Under the pieces are notes generated by a model. It had not been told where the DNA came from. It did no database searches and saw only the letters and a program-made list of their open reading frames with translations. DNA of 64,000 bases from Pictodentalium vernedei (lineage: Eukaryota; Mollusca; Scaphopoda; Dentaliida; Dentaliidae): NCBI GenBank assembly GCA_031216915.1, contig CM062291.1:37514484-37578483 (forward strand). The letters run 5' to 3'. Positions 52,550-62,945 of the stretch are shown one piece after another; the first letter of the stretch is position 1; each line of letters starts with the position of its first letter. A program made the position numbers and the translations under genes.

Positions 52550-54237
52550 TCCGACGGCAACAAGCGACCCTTTCGTGAAAGGGAGTCTGCTAGCACATTC
52601 AGACGACCCGGTATGTGACGGACCGAAAGAAGAACCTGATGTTCTAGCGCAAACAGAAGGATTCTTTCCGTTAGATTGAACAACGGAACTGAATGAGTGC
52701 CTCCCTGATTCCGTATATACGCCACTACTGTCATATTATCGGATAGGATTTGGACATGAGCATTGTGAATAATGTCCATCCAATGACGTAACGCAAGCCA
52801 AATTGACATCATTTCCTTGATGTTTATGTGCTTGCCCAGGAATTGCGGATCCCAAAGACCCTGGCATCTCGAATCCGTTGGGATCAATGATGCACCCCAA
52901 CCTGTTTGACTGGCATCCGTCATAATGGTAAAACTCGGATCCGGCAACTGCAGCGGAACTCCCTGAGTTAACCACTGAATGTTTGCCCAAGTCTGAATCT
53001 CTTGTTTCACTTGATCTGACAAGAGAACGTCTATGTCGAGCGAATGAATTTTCACACTCCAATTCTGAGTCAAGAAAATTTGGAGAGGACGTGTGCGTAA
53101 CCGCCCCATCGGAATGAGATCCGCAGCGGCTCCGCACAGACCTATCAGTCTCATAAATTCTCTCGCTGTGACTTTGTCTGCGTGCAGACAATAGCGAGCG
53201 TAACAACTGACTAATTTCGCTCTGGTTAATGCCAGACGAACGAGATTGTTGTGTGTCTCGCAGCTCATTCCCAGATGTGTGAATGACTTGGACGGCACCA
53301 GATCCGACTTCTCCTCGTTTACTATAAAACCGAGACGTCGGAGCAATAGAAGTAGATTCTGAACATCGTTCTGAAGCGTTAACTCGTTGCCGTACCTCTG
53401 AAGAATGTCGTCCAGGTAGGCCGACGTTACCGCAGACGAATGAGCTCGGAAATAGATCATTACCGAGTTCATTACCCGAGTGAAAGCCCAGGGTGCTAGA
53501 TTCAATCCGAAGCACATCGCCCGGAATTGATACACCACTCCTAGGACTGCGAAGCGTAGATACTCTCTGAATGTCGGATGTACCATGACGTGAAAGTACG
53601 CATCTTTGAGATCTATGCTCGTTGCATAATCGTTCACCCGAATACTCGCTCTGACCGACCGAATCGTCTCCATATAAAACTTCGGAGCGACGATCAGCTT
53701 GTTTATCCAGCTCGAATCTATGACTGGACGGAACGAGCCGTCTGGTTTCGGAACCAGAAACAGATGGCTGTAGAATCCCAGAGTCTCCTGGTTTTCTACG
53801 ACCTCTACCGCGTTCTTCATTAAAAGAGACTGCACCTCTGATAACAGAGCGTCTCTTTTCTGCGAATTTGACGGAAGTTGAGTCCATTTTGGACTTCGAG
53901 TTAATGGAGCCTTTCGTTTGAAGGATATCTTTAGACCTTCCGAAGTCACTCCTCTCACCCAAGGGTCGTCCGTAATCGACGCCCATTCTTGTGAAAAGCT
54001 CGACAACCTTCCGCCAACCGGTACGCGATAGAGGTTTAAGCCATCACCTCCTGGACCTGCGAGGCCTGCGGTACGCACCGGAACCTCTATAGGAACCTCT
54101 CTTGGGCGCATTAGACCCAGAAGTGCCTGTCTTATTCTTGTCTGCCGTATCCGACTTCTTAGAAGCAGATTTGAACAACAGAGAATCCGAAGCTTTCTTT
54201 GTAATTTTATCATAAATAGCAGAAAGCTTGCCGTCAA
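52054..54237 (-). CDS. DIRS reverse transcriptase-RNase H-C-terminal domain, copy B, open
   Basis: 727 codons are open, including YLDD of the RT, the four acidic RNase H residues and the DLFATHLNNQL..VDALSIPWDGM C-terminal domain. Unlike copy A there is a tryptophan codon, not TAG, in the ITDDPWV segment, so the frame runs from the end of ORF1 through to the end. The true start is uncertain: the first ~60 codons overlap ORF1 in another frame and look non-functional (MTASFLLFMIKL), and they are altered by a 132-bp deletion. Translation may begin nearer to VGGRLSSFSQEW. Whether ribosomes reach it by reinitiation or frameshifting is not visible. Confidence 0.87.
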   Translation of the reverse strand: MTASFLLFMIKLQRKLRILCCSNLLLRSRIRQTRIRQALLGLMRPREVPIEVPVRTAGLAGPGGDGLNLYRVPVGGRLSSFSQEWASITDDPWVRGVTSEGLKISFKRKAPLTRSPKWTQLPSNSQKRDALLSEVQSLLMKNAVEVVENQETLGFYSHLFLVPKPDGSFRPVIDSSWINKLIVAPKFYMETIRSVRASIRVNDYATSIDLKDAYFHVMVHPTFREYLRFAVLGVVYQFRAMCFGLNLAPWAFTRVMNSVMIYFRAHSSAVTSAYLDDILQRYGNELTLQNDVQNLLLLLRRLGFIVNEEKSDLVPSKSFTHLGMSCETHNNLVRLALTRAKLVSCYARYCLHADKVTAREFMRLIGLCGAAADLIPMGRLRTRPLQIFLTQNWSVKIHSLDIDVLLSDQVKQEIQTWANIQWLTQGVPLQLPDPSFTIMTDASQTGWGASLIPTDSRCQGLWDPQFLGKHINIKEMMSIWLALRHWMDIIHNAHVQILSDNMTVVAYIRNQGGTHSVPLFNLTERILLFALEHQVLLSVRHIPGRLNVLADSLSRKGRLLPSEWTLNKQVFNQICYQWERPMIDLFATHLNNQLQTYVSPCPDPRAFAVDALSIPWDGMIGYAYPPAPLIQQVLLKIKQSQCKILLVASLSPQRPWINLLRCLLWNLPRKLPPREDLLSQGKSRQLHHNPQGLNLHVFPLCGPSCMASTLQDEQWTRFLTVGGPPLR

Positions 54238-56187
54238 AGAGAAGTTCTCCGGAGACCGAAGAGACTCTGAGAGAGTTCTTCACCTTAGTATCCACGAGTG
54301 TGGATGTAGCTAGGGCTGCGTCACGTCTAACCAACTCCAGGTTTGCCACTGAAAGGGCGGAGTTACACATGGAATAAGCTACTGCCCTTGAAAGAAGTCT
54401 TAAAGAGGATTGAATATCCTGAAATTCTTTCCCTTGAAGGCGCAGTGATAACGCCTTAGTAAGGTGATCTGCGTAAGATAAGGCATCTAAATTGGCTCTG
54501 TTAGACGAAATAGCTGTTTTCAACACCGCGGTTGGAATAGAAGCCGACGACGGTAATGATAGCTCTAAGTCTTCCGCCTCGTCGTCCATACACAGAGGAA
54601 CTCTCGGAATACCCTGTCCTGCCGTGTCGAATTTATTCCTTGCATTAATGAAAGGCAGGTTGAGAGTATTGGCGGACAAGAAACCTGCTTTCCCCGTCTT
54701 GGAAGCAAGTTTAAATATAGTGTCGTTCAATAATTCAAATGTTCTTGCAACATTATTGGACTGCGACGGAAACTCGGAAGCGATGTCCCTGAACTGCTCA
54801 AAAAATTCAGAGTCCAATGACGCTATAATCCTCTTGTCCGGAACCGCAGCAGTCTGGCCCGACGGAACAACTTGAGGGAGAAAGTGCCGGATGAAGTCCA
54901 CGGCAGCTTTATGTTGTTCCGAAAGGGATAGCTCCAAGTCATCCGTATCCCTTTCACCATCCGGTCGGACCTCATGATGCTCCCGGTCGTCCGCCCCCGA
55001 TGCTTCGGCGGAGCGTACCGACCCAGCGCCGTCAGATAATTCCCGATCCGACACCGTTTCTGTCGGCTGCTGGGATGCTGCGATAAGTTGTGCTATCTGC
55101 ACAAGTACGTCCGGCATCGAGACCTGCGGAGGGAAGTCTTTCGCTGCTTCGCTGAGGGCAGCTCCGCCTCTGATGGCTCCCGCATACTTTTTCTATGCGA
55201 ACGACCGGAGTCCATCGGCCTCATGTCCCTGGCTGCCGGATGGTGTGACCTGGTCGCCGAAGAATCCCTGATCGGCGAAAGTACGTCCGGCATCGAGACC
55301 TGCGGAGGCGCAGTCTTTCGCTGCTTCGCCGAGGGCAGCTCCGCATCTGATGGCTCCCGCATACTTTTTCTATGCGAACGTCCGGAGTCCATCGGCCTCA
55401 TGTCCCTGGCTGCCGGATGGTGTGACCTGGTCGCCGAAGAATCCCTGATCGGCGAAGCTGGTAAGATATCGGCGGTCACGCAGCCAAGGTGCGGTCGTGT
55501 GCGCTGACGAGAAGAAGCCTGAGCAGTCTCCGCGGACTGCCTATACAATGGAGCGTCCCGAGCGACGGACGTATGCTCCGCTTGCGACACATTTTGTACC
55601 ACAACATCTGGTCCCAGATGTTGTTGTACGAGAGAGGGGCCTCTCTCGCTCGCGGCCCGGCTGGACCTGGACGAGCTAGGAACCGGACTCAAAGGCTTCC
55701 TCCGATCTCGCCTACCATCCGCCGTCACTGGGTGTGCACATTGAATGTTTATAGTGCTCGCATCACCCAAAATTTCCTCCTGGACCGCATCGGACGAACC
55801 CGGCTGCCAAACCATTCGGTGAATGGACGCTACACCGGGCGAGCTAGCGGACGACATTTGTTTAATCTCCATGAGCACTTTTGCCGCTAGCTCTGTATTC
55901 ATTTGTGACGACGGAAGCGCACTTGCGGAAGATAACATGGAAACATCACCCTGTTCTTGTTCCTCTGAAATAGAAACTGAGAGAGTAGAGTGACCTTGTG
56001 GAGAAAGAGCCGGCATAGCCCTTTCTCCAGTAACAACATACCGTGACACACGTTTCCAATGTTTGTCATCCCAAAATTGACATATAGAACAGGGATTAGT
56101 GCGAGAACACTGACTACAATTAATACAATGATCATGAAAGTCAGAGGAAGATTTCTTCCTATTACAATTTGAACAATATCCTTTCAT
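54044..56187 (-). pseudogene. DIRS ORF1, copy B, broken by tandem duplication and frameshift
   Basis: The zinc-finger N-terminus (MKGYCSNCNRKK, start 56187) and disordered part are as in copy A. A ~177-bp segment (SPIRDSSATRSHHPAARDM through MPDVL) is present twice in tandem (about 55103-55457). In the second copy a one-base net loss after QRKT shifts the frame and the protein ends at 55093. The remaining frame (55117-54044) resumes at MPDVLVQIAQL. Near the C-terminus, 44 codons including the RGG repeats are deleted (132 bp, between ...YRGSGA and YRRPRRSRR). The product would lack the folded region, so copy B cannot supply ORF1. Confidence 0.88.
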
Positions 56188-57074
56188 TGTGAAAAGTCAA
56201 CAACAAGTCCTAGTTACTCGCACAAACCCCTGACACAAAGATACATAATAACATGATCCATTAATAATGAAAAAACAATTGCAAATCAAAAAAATTTTTG
56301 AAAAATATTTTTTCAGCGAAGCCCAAGTTTCTGAAAAGAAACGTTGAGCCCCGATGGATCCGATGGCTAAGTGTGGTCAAAAATTTTAAATTTATATTAA
56401 ATAATTCATGCAACACTTAAGGATAATCAAAATGTATCTTATAGTGAGATAAACTACACCAAAGGCAAACAGCCCCCCTTAAAAGAGACTGTTGCCAATG
56501 TAAACAAACAGTGTAAAACACCAGAAAACATGACTCCAGGCACTGAAAAAACTGGCCCGAAATCAGTCATCAAAATTACACTCTATCTGATGCAAGACAG
56601 AGATTCCCAGGGGAGAATCTGCAGAACATCAGATGAAAGATGCAGAACACAACGTTTAAACACCCATGGGTGAAAACGTAACTATGGGGAAAATAACAGA
56701 AAACATTCTGTAACCAAGCAACTCTCCCAAGAGAATTTTAGAAATGAACTTTCTCAAAAATATGCCAAAAGCATGGGAGAATTGCAAGGGGGGACTTAGA
56801 AGGCCAGGGGAGAGGAAACACTGAATAAGCAGTGCAACTTTTTAGCAAGAATGACAACAAGAGGCCCATGCCTCGAAAATAGGCAACTTAACATAATTTC
56901 ATAAAAAATTTTAAGTACAGCCCTGATTATTTTTTGTCACTCCTTTTTCCTCTTCTCCTTCTATATCCTCCTTAGAATCACCATTTCTCCAAAAATTACG
57001 TGTCTGGCATCCTTTAAACTGAGATTTACAAGCACAAAGATCAGTGAGATGTTGACTGATGAAGGGCCAAACAG
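56188..57074 (-). other. Copy B 5' untranslated region
   Basis: It is collinear with 37522-38408 of copy A with scattered substitutions. No gene was seen. Confidence 0.75.
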
Positions 57075-57276
57075 AGAATGATAATTGGCGCCAATTTCGG
57101 AACGTCCTTGACACTGCGCATGCGCAGTAGGGGCGATGTATGGAGGTCCTATAGGACATGATTTTTGTTGGTTTTGGATGCAAATTTTGGAGATTGGGGG
57201 GCAAAATTTGTGTTTGGCCCTGGTTTTGTTAGAGTTAGCACCAGCTAAGTCTGGGTCATTGGTACAGTATAAAAAT
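57075..57276 (-). repeat. Copy B left inverted terminal repeat and terminus
   Basis: 57075-57263 pairs with 50146-50334. 57264-57276 is the left-specific end, ATTTTTATACTGT on the element strand. Confidence 0.9.
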
Positions 57277-59167
57277 ATTGGTTTCCGTTCATTTAAAGCC
57301 GAACGCCTTGACGGATTGACATCAAATTTTTCAGATGTTGATTTTTATACACCCGTTTGAAAAACGGGACGTATTATGTGAATGATCTCTCCACCCGACT
57401 GTCTGTCCGTCCATGGACACATTTCGTTTCTGGACGATAACTTTAGTTGTAATGGATTGAGCTGAGTTAAATTTGGCATGTGGATTTAGTATGACAAAAT
57501 ACAGGATGGGTTCGATTTCCGTTTCTAGCGGCCCATTTGCAGTAGAGTTATGGCCCTTTATGGGAATTTAGCCCAACTTTTCATTTCCGGACGATAACTT
57601 TAGTTTGCCTTGACCGATTTATTTCAAATTTTCAGTTTTTTGTTTTTGACCACAAAATACAGCTCAAGTTCACTTTTGACCACAATCGCATATACTTTTC
57701 CAGAGTTATTCCCCTTGACTGATTGCAAATTTATGGATTTTGTGGTTTCCGGATGATAACTTTAGTTTGCCTTGACCGATGTTTTTCAAATTGTCTGTCC
57801 GTAAACAATTTGCTTTCTGTTCATTTAAAGTCGAACGCCTTGACGGATTGACATCAAACTTTCAGAAGTTGTTTTTAGCATTAAAATACAGGTCAAGTTC
57901 GATATTGGTGTTTCACCCTCCATCTGCTGCAGAGATATGGCCCTTTGAAAACACAATTTTTCTGAAAAAATTGGTTTCCGTTCATTTAATGTCAAACGCC
58001 TTGACGAATCAATATCAGACTTTCAGATTTTGTTTGTAGCAATAAAATACAGGTCAAGTTCGATATTGGTGTTTCTCAGTCCATCCGCTGCAGAGTTATG
58101 GCCCTTTGAAACCACAATTTTTTTTGAAAAAATTGGTTTCCGTTCATTTAAAGCCAAACGCCTTAACGGATTGACATCAAATTTTTCAGATGTTGATTTT
58201 ATACACCCGTTTGAAAAACGGGATGTATTATGTGAATGATCTCTCCACCCAACTGTCTGTCTGTCCGTCCATGGACACGTTTCGTTTCCGGACGATAACT
58301 TTAGTTGTAATGGATTGAGCTGAGTTAAATTTGGCATGTGGATTTAGTATGACAAAATACAGGATGGGTTCGATTTCCGTTTCTAGCGGCCCATTTGCAA
58401 TAGAGTTATGGCCCTTTATTTATGGGAATTTAGCCCAACTTTTTGTTTCCGGACGATAACTTTAGTTTGCCTTGGCCGATTTATTTCAAATTTTCAGTTT
58501 TTTTTTTTGACAACAAAATACAGCTCAAGTTCACTTTTGACCACAATCGCATATAGCTTTCCAGAGTTATTCCCCTTGAATGATTGCAAATTTATGGATT
58601 TTGTGGTTTCCGGATGATAACTTTAGTTTGTCTTGACCGATGTTTTTCAAATTCTCAGATTTTGTTTTTGACCACAAAGCACTGCTCAAGTTCACCTTTG
58701 GCCATAATCGCATGTACCGTTCCATAGTTATTCCCCTTGAATGATTGCAAATTTGTGAATTATGTGGTTTCCGGATGATAACTTTAGTTTGCCTTGACTA
58801 ATTTGTTTCAAATTCTCAGATTTTGTTTATGACCACAAAGCACAGCTCAGGTTCACTTACGGCCAATATCGCATGTACCTTTCCAGAGTTATTCCTCTTG
58901 AATTTGTGCATTTTGTGTTTTCCGGATTATAACTTTAGTATGGCCTAATTGTTGGACATAGAATGCATCAAATATTTGGTTTCCGGATGATAACTTTTAT
59001 TATTTGTTTTCCGATTGGTTCCAAACTTGGTATGTTGTTTAATCACAACAAAATACAGGTCAAGTTCGAATATGGGGTTGGTCCAAACAATTTTCACCCT
59101 CACCCCCATCCTTACCCCAACCCTTCAAAAATACAAAACGGGCGTATATTGTTCCGCTACGCTCTTG
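57277..59167 (+). mobile_element. Pearl-like element, right part: nested ~150-180-bp core units and 3' end
   Basis: Units carry TTGGTTTCCGTTCATTTAAA, CGCCTTGACGGATTGACATC, AAATACAGGTCAAGTTCGA and TTTCCGGATGATAACTTTAG. Two further ACACCCGTTTGAAAAACGGG 5'-type palindromes with GTCTGTCCGTCC tracts lie at 57350 and 58203, so a block of ~850 bp is duplicated (57350-58200 and 58203-58960). The 3' end is ACGGGCGTATATTGTTCCGC..TCTTG at 59167, followed by layer E. Confidence 0.7.
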
Positions 59168-60217
59168 TTGACATATGTCCGTTAGAAGGAAAGATTTTGT
59201 TCTTTCCTTCTCGGTATTGTATTCCTAGGGTCACAGGCATTTAGTCCTATTGTTGTCGCCTGTTAGTCTTATGCGAATTAAGAAGAGCGGTCTGTTTCTA
59301 TAACATTAGCGGCTAATGTCATAGTGGCCTTATGTAGTTTAGAGCGGTCTTTTCTTATACATTGTGGCTAATGTTGTAAGACTACATTTAGTGAGCTTTC
59401 CAAGGCCGCAGGTAACACAGATATCGTGTCTTCACGGAGATGAAGACTTCTAAGCTATGTTAGCTAAGCTGAGACTACTGTCTCTTTGGAATTAGTGCCG
59501 TTAGAAAGAGCAGTCCTTTTAACCTTAGCTTGAGCGACTAACGTCGTAAGTCTCCGTTTAGTGAGCTTTCAAAGGTCGCAAGTTACACCGAGATATCTGC
59601 CTTTACGGAGATGAAGAGTTATAAGCTGCGTTAGCTAATCTGAGACTACTGTCTTTTTGGAATTAGGCCATTAGAAGGAATGAGTACGTTGTTTCCTTCT
59701 CGGTGTATTCTTAGGTGACTGAGGCGTTGGTCCTTTTGTTGAGGCCTCATTTGTATCAAGAGGGAGCTTTTTTCCTTAACGTGAGCAACTAGTGTCGTAA
59801 GTCTCTGCTTAGTGAGCTTTCTAAGGTCGCAAGTTACACCGAGATTTTGGTCTCCACGGAGATGAAGACTTCTAAGCTCTGTTATCTTGGCTAAGACTGC
59901 TGTCTTGGAATAGAACTTCTAAAAGGAAGGAGTATGTTTTTTCCTTCTCAGTGTTGTTTTCTGAGGTGTCACAGACATTAGTCTTAATGTTGACACCATA
60001 GTTGCTTAGCTAGAATTATGAACATTGTTTTTTCCTTATCATAAGCGGCTAGTGTTTGTAAGTCTCCTTTGGAGAACTTCTAGGGCCACAGTTAGCAACC
60101 ATATAATTGTCTTCACAAATAGGAAGACCTTCAGTTGCGTCATCTAGGCTGAGAACACTGTCCTATCGGACAATGTACCATTATAAGAAAAGAGGTTCTC
60201 TCCTCAATGGTATTTTT
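59168..60217 (+). repeat. Layer E: three to four further ~255-bp tandem units
   Basis: Words GTCGTAAGTCTCCGTTTAGT, AAGTTACACCGAGAT and CTCGGTGTATTCTTAGG recur near 59374, 59543, 59793 and 60054 (spacings ~170, 250, 260), continuing the unit begun at 49630. The join across 49879/59168 reads as continuous unit sequence. Which part of a DIRS element this represents was not established. Confidence 0.55.
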
Positions 60218-62945
60218 AGTGGGAGCTTTATTGATCACATTCTGTCCGTCGTCCGGCGTTAACTTTACATTATCGACTTTTCCTTCAAAACCACTAGCCC
60301 AATTTTATTCAAATGTTTGGTAAATGTTTATTACCTATTGCCAATTCAGATTTGTTCAAAGGAAGTTGCCCCTCCTCCTGGGTGGTGCCATGCCCCCAAG
60401 GGGCACCAAAATCTTTGAAAATCTTCTCATGAACCAGCAATAGCAGAGACTTGATATATGGTATGCAGCTTCCTTTTAAGGTGTAGTCTCAGATTTGTCC
60501 AAGAGAAGTTTGATGGGCTATATTTGGCATCATTATGGGAGGGGCAAAATTTTTGGCCCCGCCCAAAATTTCTATTTTCCGAACCGAGAGGCTGATTTGA
60601 ACCAAATTTTATGTGAGGGCTTATTGGGTCCATAAGTACCTAATGTATGCCAATTTTTTTTTCCCATAGCCCCGTGGGAACCGCAGGAGCTAAAAATAGA
60701 AAAAAATTAATACGCCCATATCTCTAAAACTGCATGGCACTCAGAAATTTTATTTGGTGTGAAGCTTCCTTAGGACCAACGGAAAGGATTGGTAAAGAAA
60801 AATTGCCGTCGGTTTTATCGCAGGGTACAGTTTCGGGACTTTGAAAAAGGCAATGGGAAAAAACATTAAAAAATCTTCTTCTCCAGATCCAGCAGGCAGA
60901 ATCTTTTCATATTTGGTATGCAACATTGTGGGGTGGATCTGATTCAAGTTTGTTCAAATCGGTCCCCTGGATTCATATTTGGGCTCATTATAGAAGCCCG
61001 AATTCGAACTTCGTGCATTTCAGGCAAATTTCTTTAAAAATCTTCTTCTCAAGATCCAGCAGGCAGAATCTTTTGATATTGGGTATGCATCATGCTTAGG
61101 GGGTGAGATTCAAGTTTATCCAAGCCAAGTCCCTGGGTTCATATTTGGGCTCACTGTGGTAGCCCAAATTATAACTTAGTTCAAAATGAGGAATTTTCTT
61201 TAAAAATCTTCTTCTTCAGATCCAGCAGTCGGAATGTTTTGATATTTGGTATGCAGCATCCTTGGGGGGGGGGGGGGGGGGGGGGGGATTCAAGACATGT
61301 CCCTAGGTCCATATTTGGGCTCACTGTGGGAGCTTGAATTGTAACTTAGTTCGAAATGAGGAATTTTCTTAAAAATCTTCTTCTTCGGATCCAGCAGTTG
61401 GAATGTTTTGATATGTGGTGTGTAGCATCCTTAGGGGGGTGAGATTCATTTTTGTTAAAGCCAAGTCCCTGGGTCCATATTTGGGCTGCCTGTGGGAGTC
61501 CAAATTATAACTTAGTCAATATGAGGAATTTTTAGCTCACCGAAGGGAGCTCAACTTATCACTTGCCATCCGTCATCGTGAACATTTTTCAAACGACTTC
61601 TCCTCTGAAATCACTGGTCCGATTTTCACAAAACTTCATGTGGATGTTCATTACTATATGGCAATTCATGTTTGTTCAAATGAAATGGCCACGTCCCTTG
61701 GGGGCTCTGTATGAGGCATAACTCTGATAGCACTGTATGAATTATAGAAAAATTATTAAAAAATCTTCTTCTCCAGAACCAGTGGGCAGAATCTTTTGAT
61801 GCTTGGTATGCAGCATCTTGGTATGGGTCTCATTCAAGTTTGTTCAAATCGAGTCCCTCAACCAATATTGGGGCTCTCTGTGGGGGCCTGAATTTTTGCT
61901 TAGTGCAATTTAAGAAAAATTCTTTAAAAATCATCTTCTCCAGAACCAATGGGCAGAATCTTTTAATATTTGGTATGCAGCATCTTGGTATGGGTCTGAT
62001 TCAAGTTTGTTCAAATCGAGTCCCTTGATCAATATTGGGGCTCCCTACAGGGGCATGAATTTTTCCTTAGTGCAATTTAAGGAAAAATCTTCTTCTCCAG
62101 AACCAGTGGGCAGAATCTTTTGAAATTTGGTATACAGCATCTTGGTATGGGTCTGATTCAAGTTTGTTCAAATGGAGTCCCTTGATCAATTTTGGGGCTC
62201 ACTATGGGGACCTGAATTTTTACTACTGCAATTTAAGAAAAAAAATTTAAAAATCTTCTCTAGAACCAATGGGCAGGATCTTTTGATATTTGGTATACAG
62301 CATCTTGGTATGGGTCTGATTCAAGTTTGTTCAAATTGAGTCCCTCGATCAATATTGGGGCTCACTAAAGGGGTGTGAATTTTTACTTAGTGCAATTTAA
62401 GAAAATTTCTTTAAAAGTCTTCTTTTCTGGAACTGATGGGCAGAATCTTTTGATATTTCGATATACAGCATCTTGGTATGGATCTGATTCAAGTTTGTTC
62501 AAATTGAATCCCCCGTTCAATATTGGGGATCACTATGGGGGTGTGAATTTTTACTTAGTGCAATTTAAGAAAAAATCTTTAACAATCTTCTTCACCAGAA
62601 CCAGTGGGCAGAATCTTTAGATATTTGGTATGCATCATCTTGGTATGGGTTGGATTCACTTTTGTTAAAATTTAGTCTTTTGATCAATATTGGGGCTCAC
62701 TATGGGGGCGTGAATATTTACTTTGTGCAATTCAAGGAAAATTCTTTAAAAATCTTCTTCAGAACCATCATGCAGAATCTTTTGATATTTGATCAGCAGC
62801 ATTGTCCCATTCAGTCCTGTTGATGTTTTAGCTCCACAGAGAGTATAGATTTACTCTGTAGAACCTTAAGAATAGCTTTTGATAAAATTTGTGTCTTAAC
62901 AGTATGGAACATTCGGTGAGCGCCTAAGGCCCCCTGGGGCCTCTT
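60218..62945 (+). mobile_element. Composite pearl-like insertion in layer E
   Basis: It starts at AGTGGGAGCTTTATTGATCA with CTGTCCGTCGTCCGG. It includes the dispersed GGCAAAATTTTTGGCCCCGCC segment (60543) and ~160-bp units, one with a 24-base G tract (61265-61288). At 61539 a second 5' end (AGCTCACCGAAGGGAGC) begins seven ~150-bp units with GGTATGGGTCTGATTCAAGT. The 3' end is GGCCCCCTGGGGCC followed by TCTTA at 62945. Confidence 0.6.

Larger units (their letters stand above)
50107..57276 (-). mobile_element. DIRS-type retroelement, copy B (7170 bp), opposite strand
   Basis: It has the same organisation as copy A, reversed: left inverted repeat at 57075-57263, ORF1 region 56187-54044, RT 54237-52054, recombinase 52549-51098, internal complementary region 50410-50498, right inverted repeat 50146-50334. 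Its edges can be fixed exactly because the host repeat has uninterrupted copies: GAAAAA plus ATTGG at the ends joins to GAAAAAATTGG, as at 58130. No target bases are duplicated or lost. Proteins differ from copy A at about 8 of 483 recombinase and about 20 of 634 RT residues (counted by eye), so both are young. Confidence 0.93.

Noticed and set aside
52281..55890. Frames on the + strand across copy B (for example 54492-54875, 55489-55890)
   Set aside because: Antisense shadows of the DIRS genes, mirrored by equivalent antisense frames in copy A.
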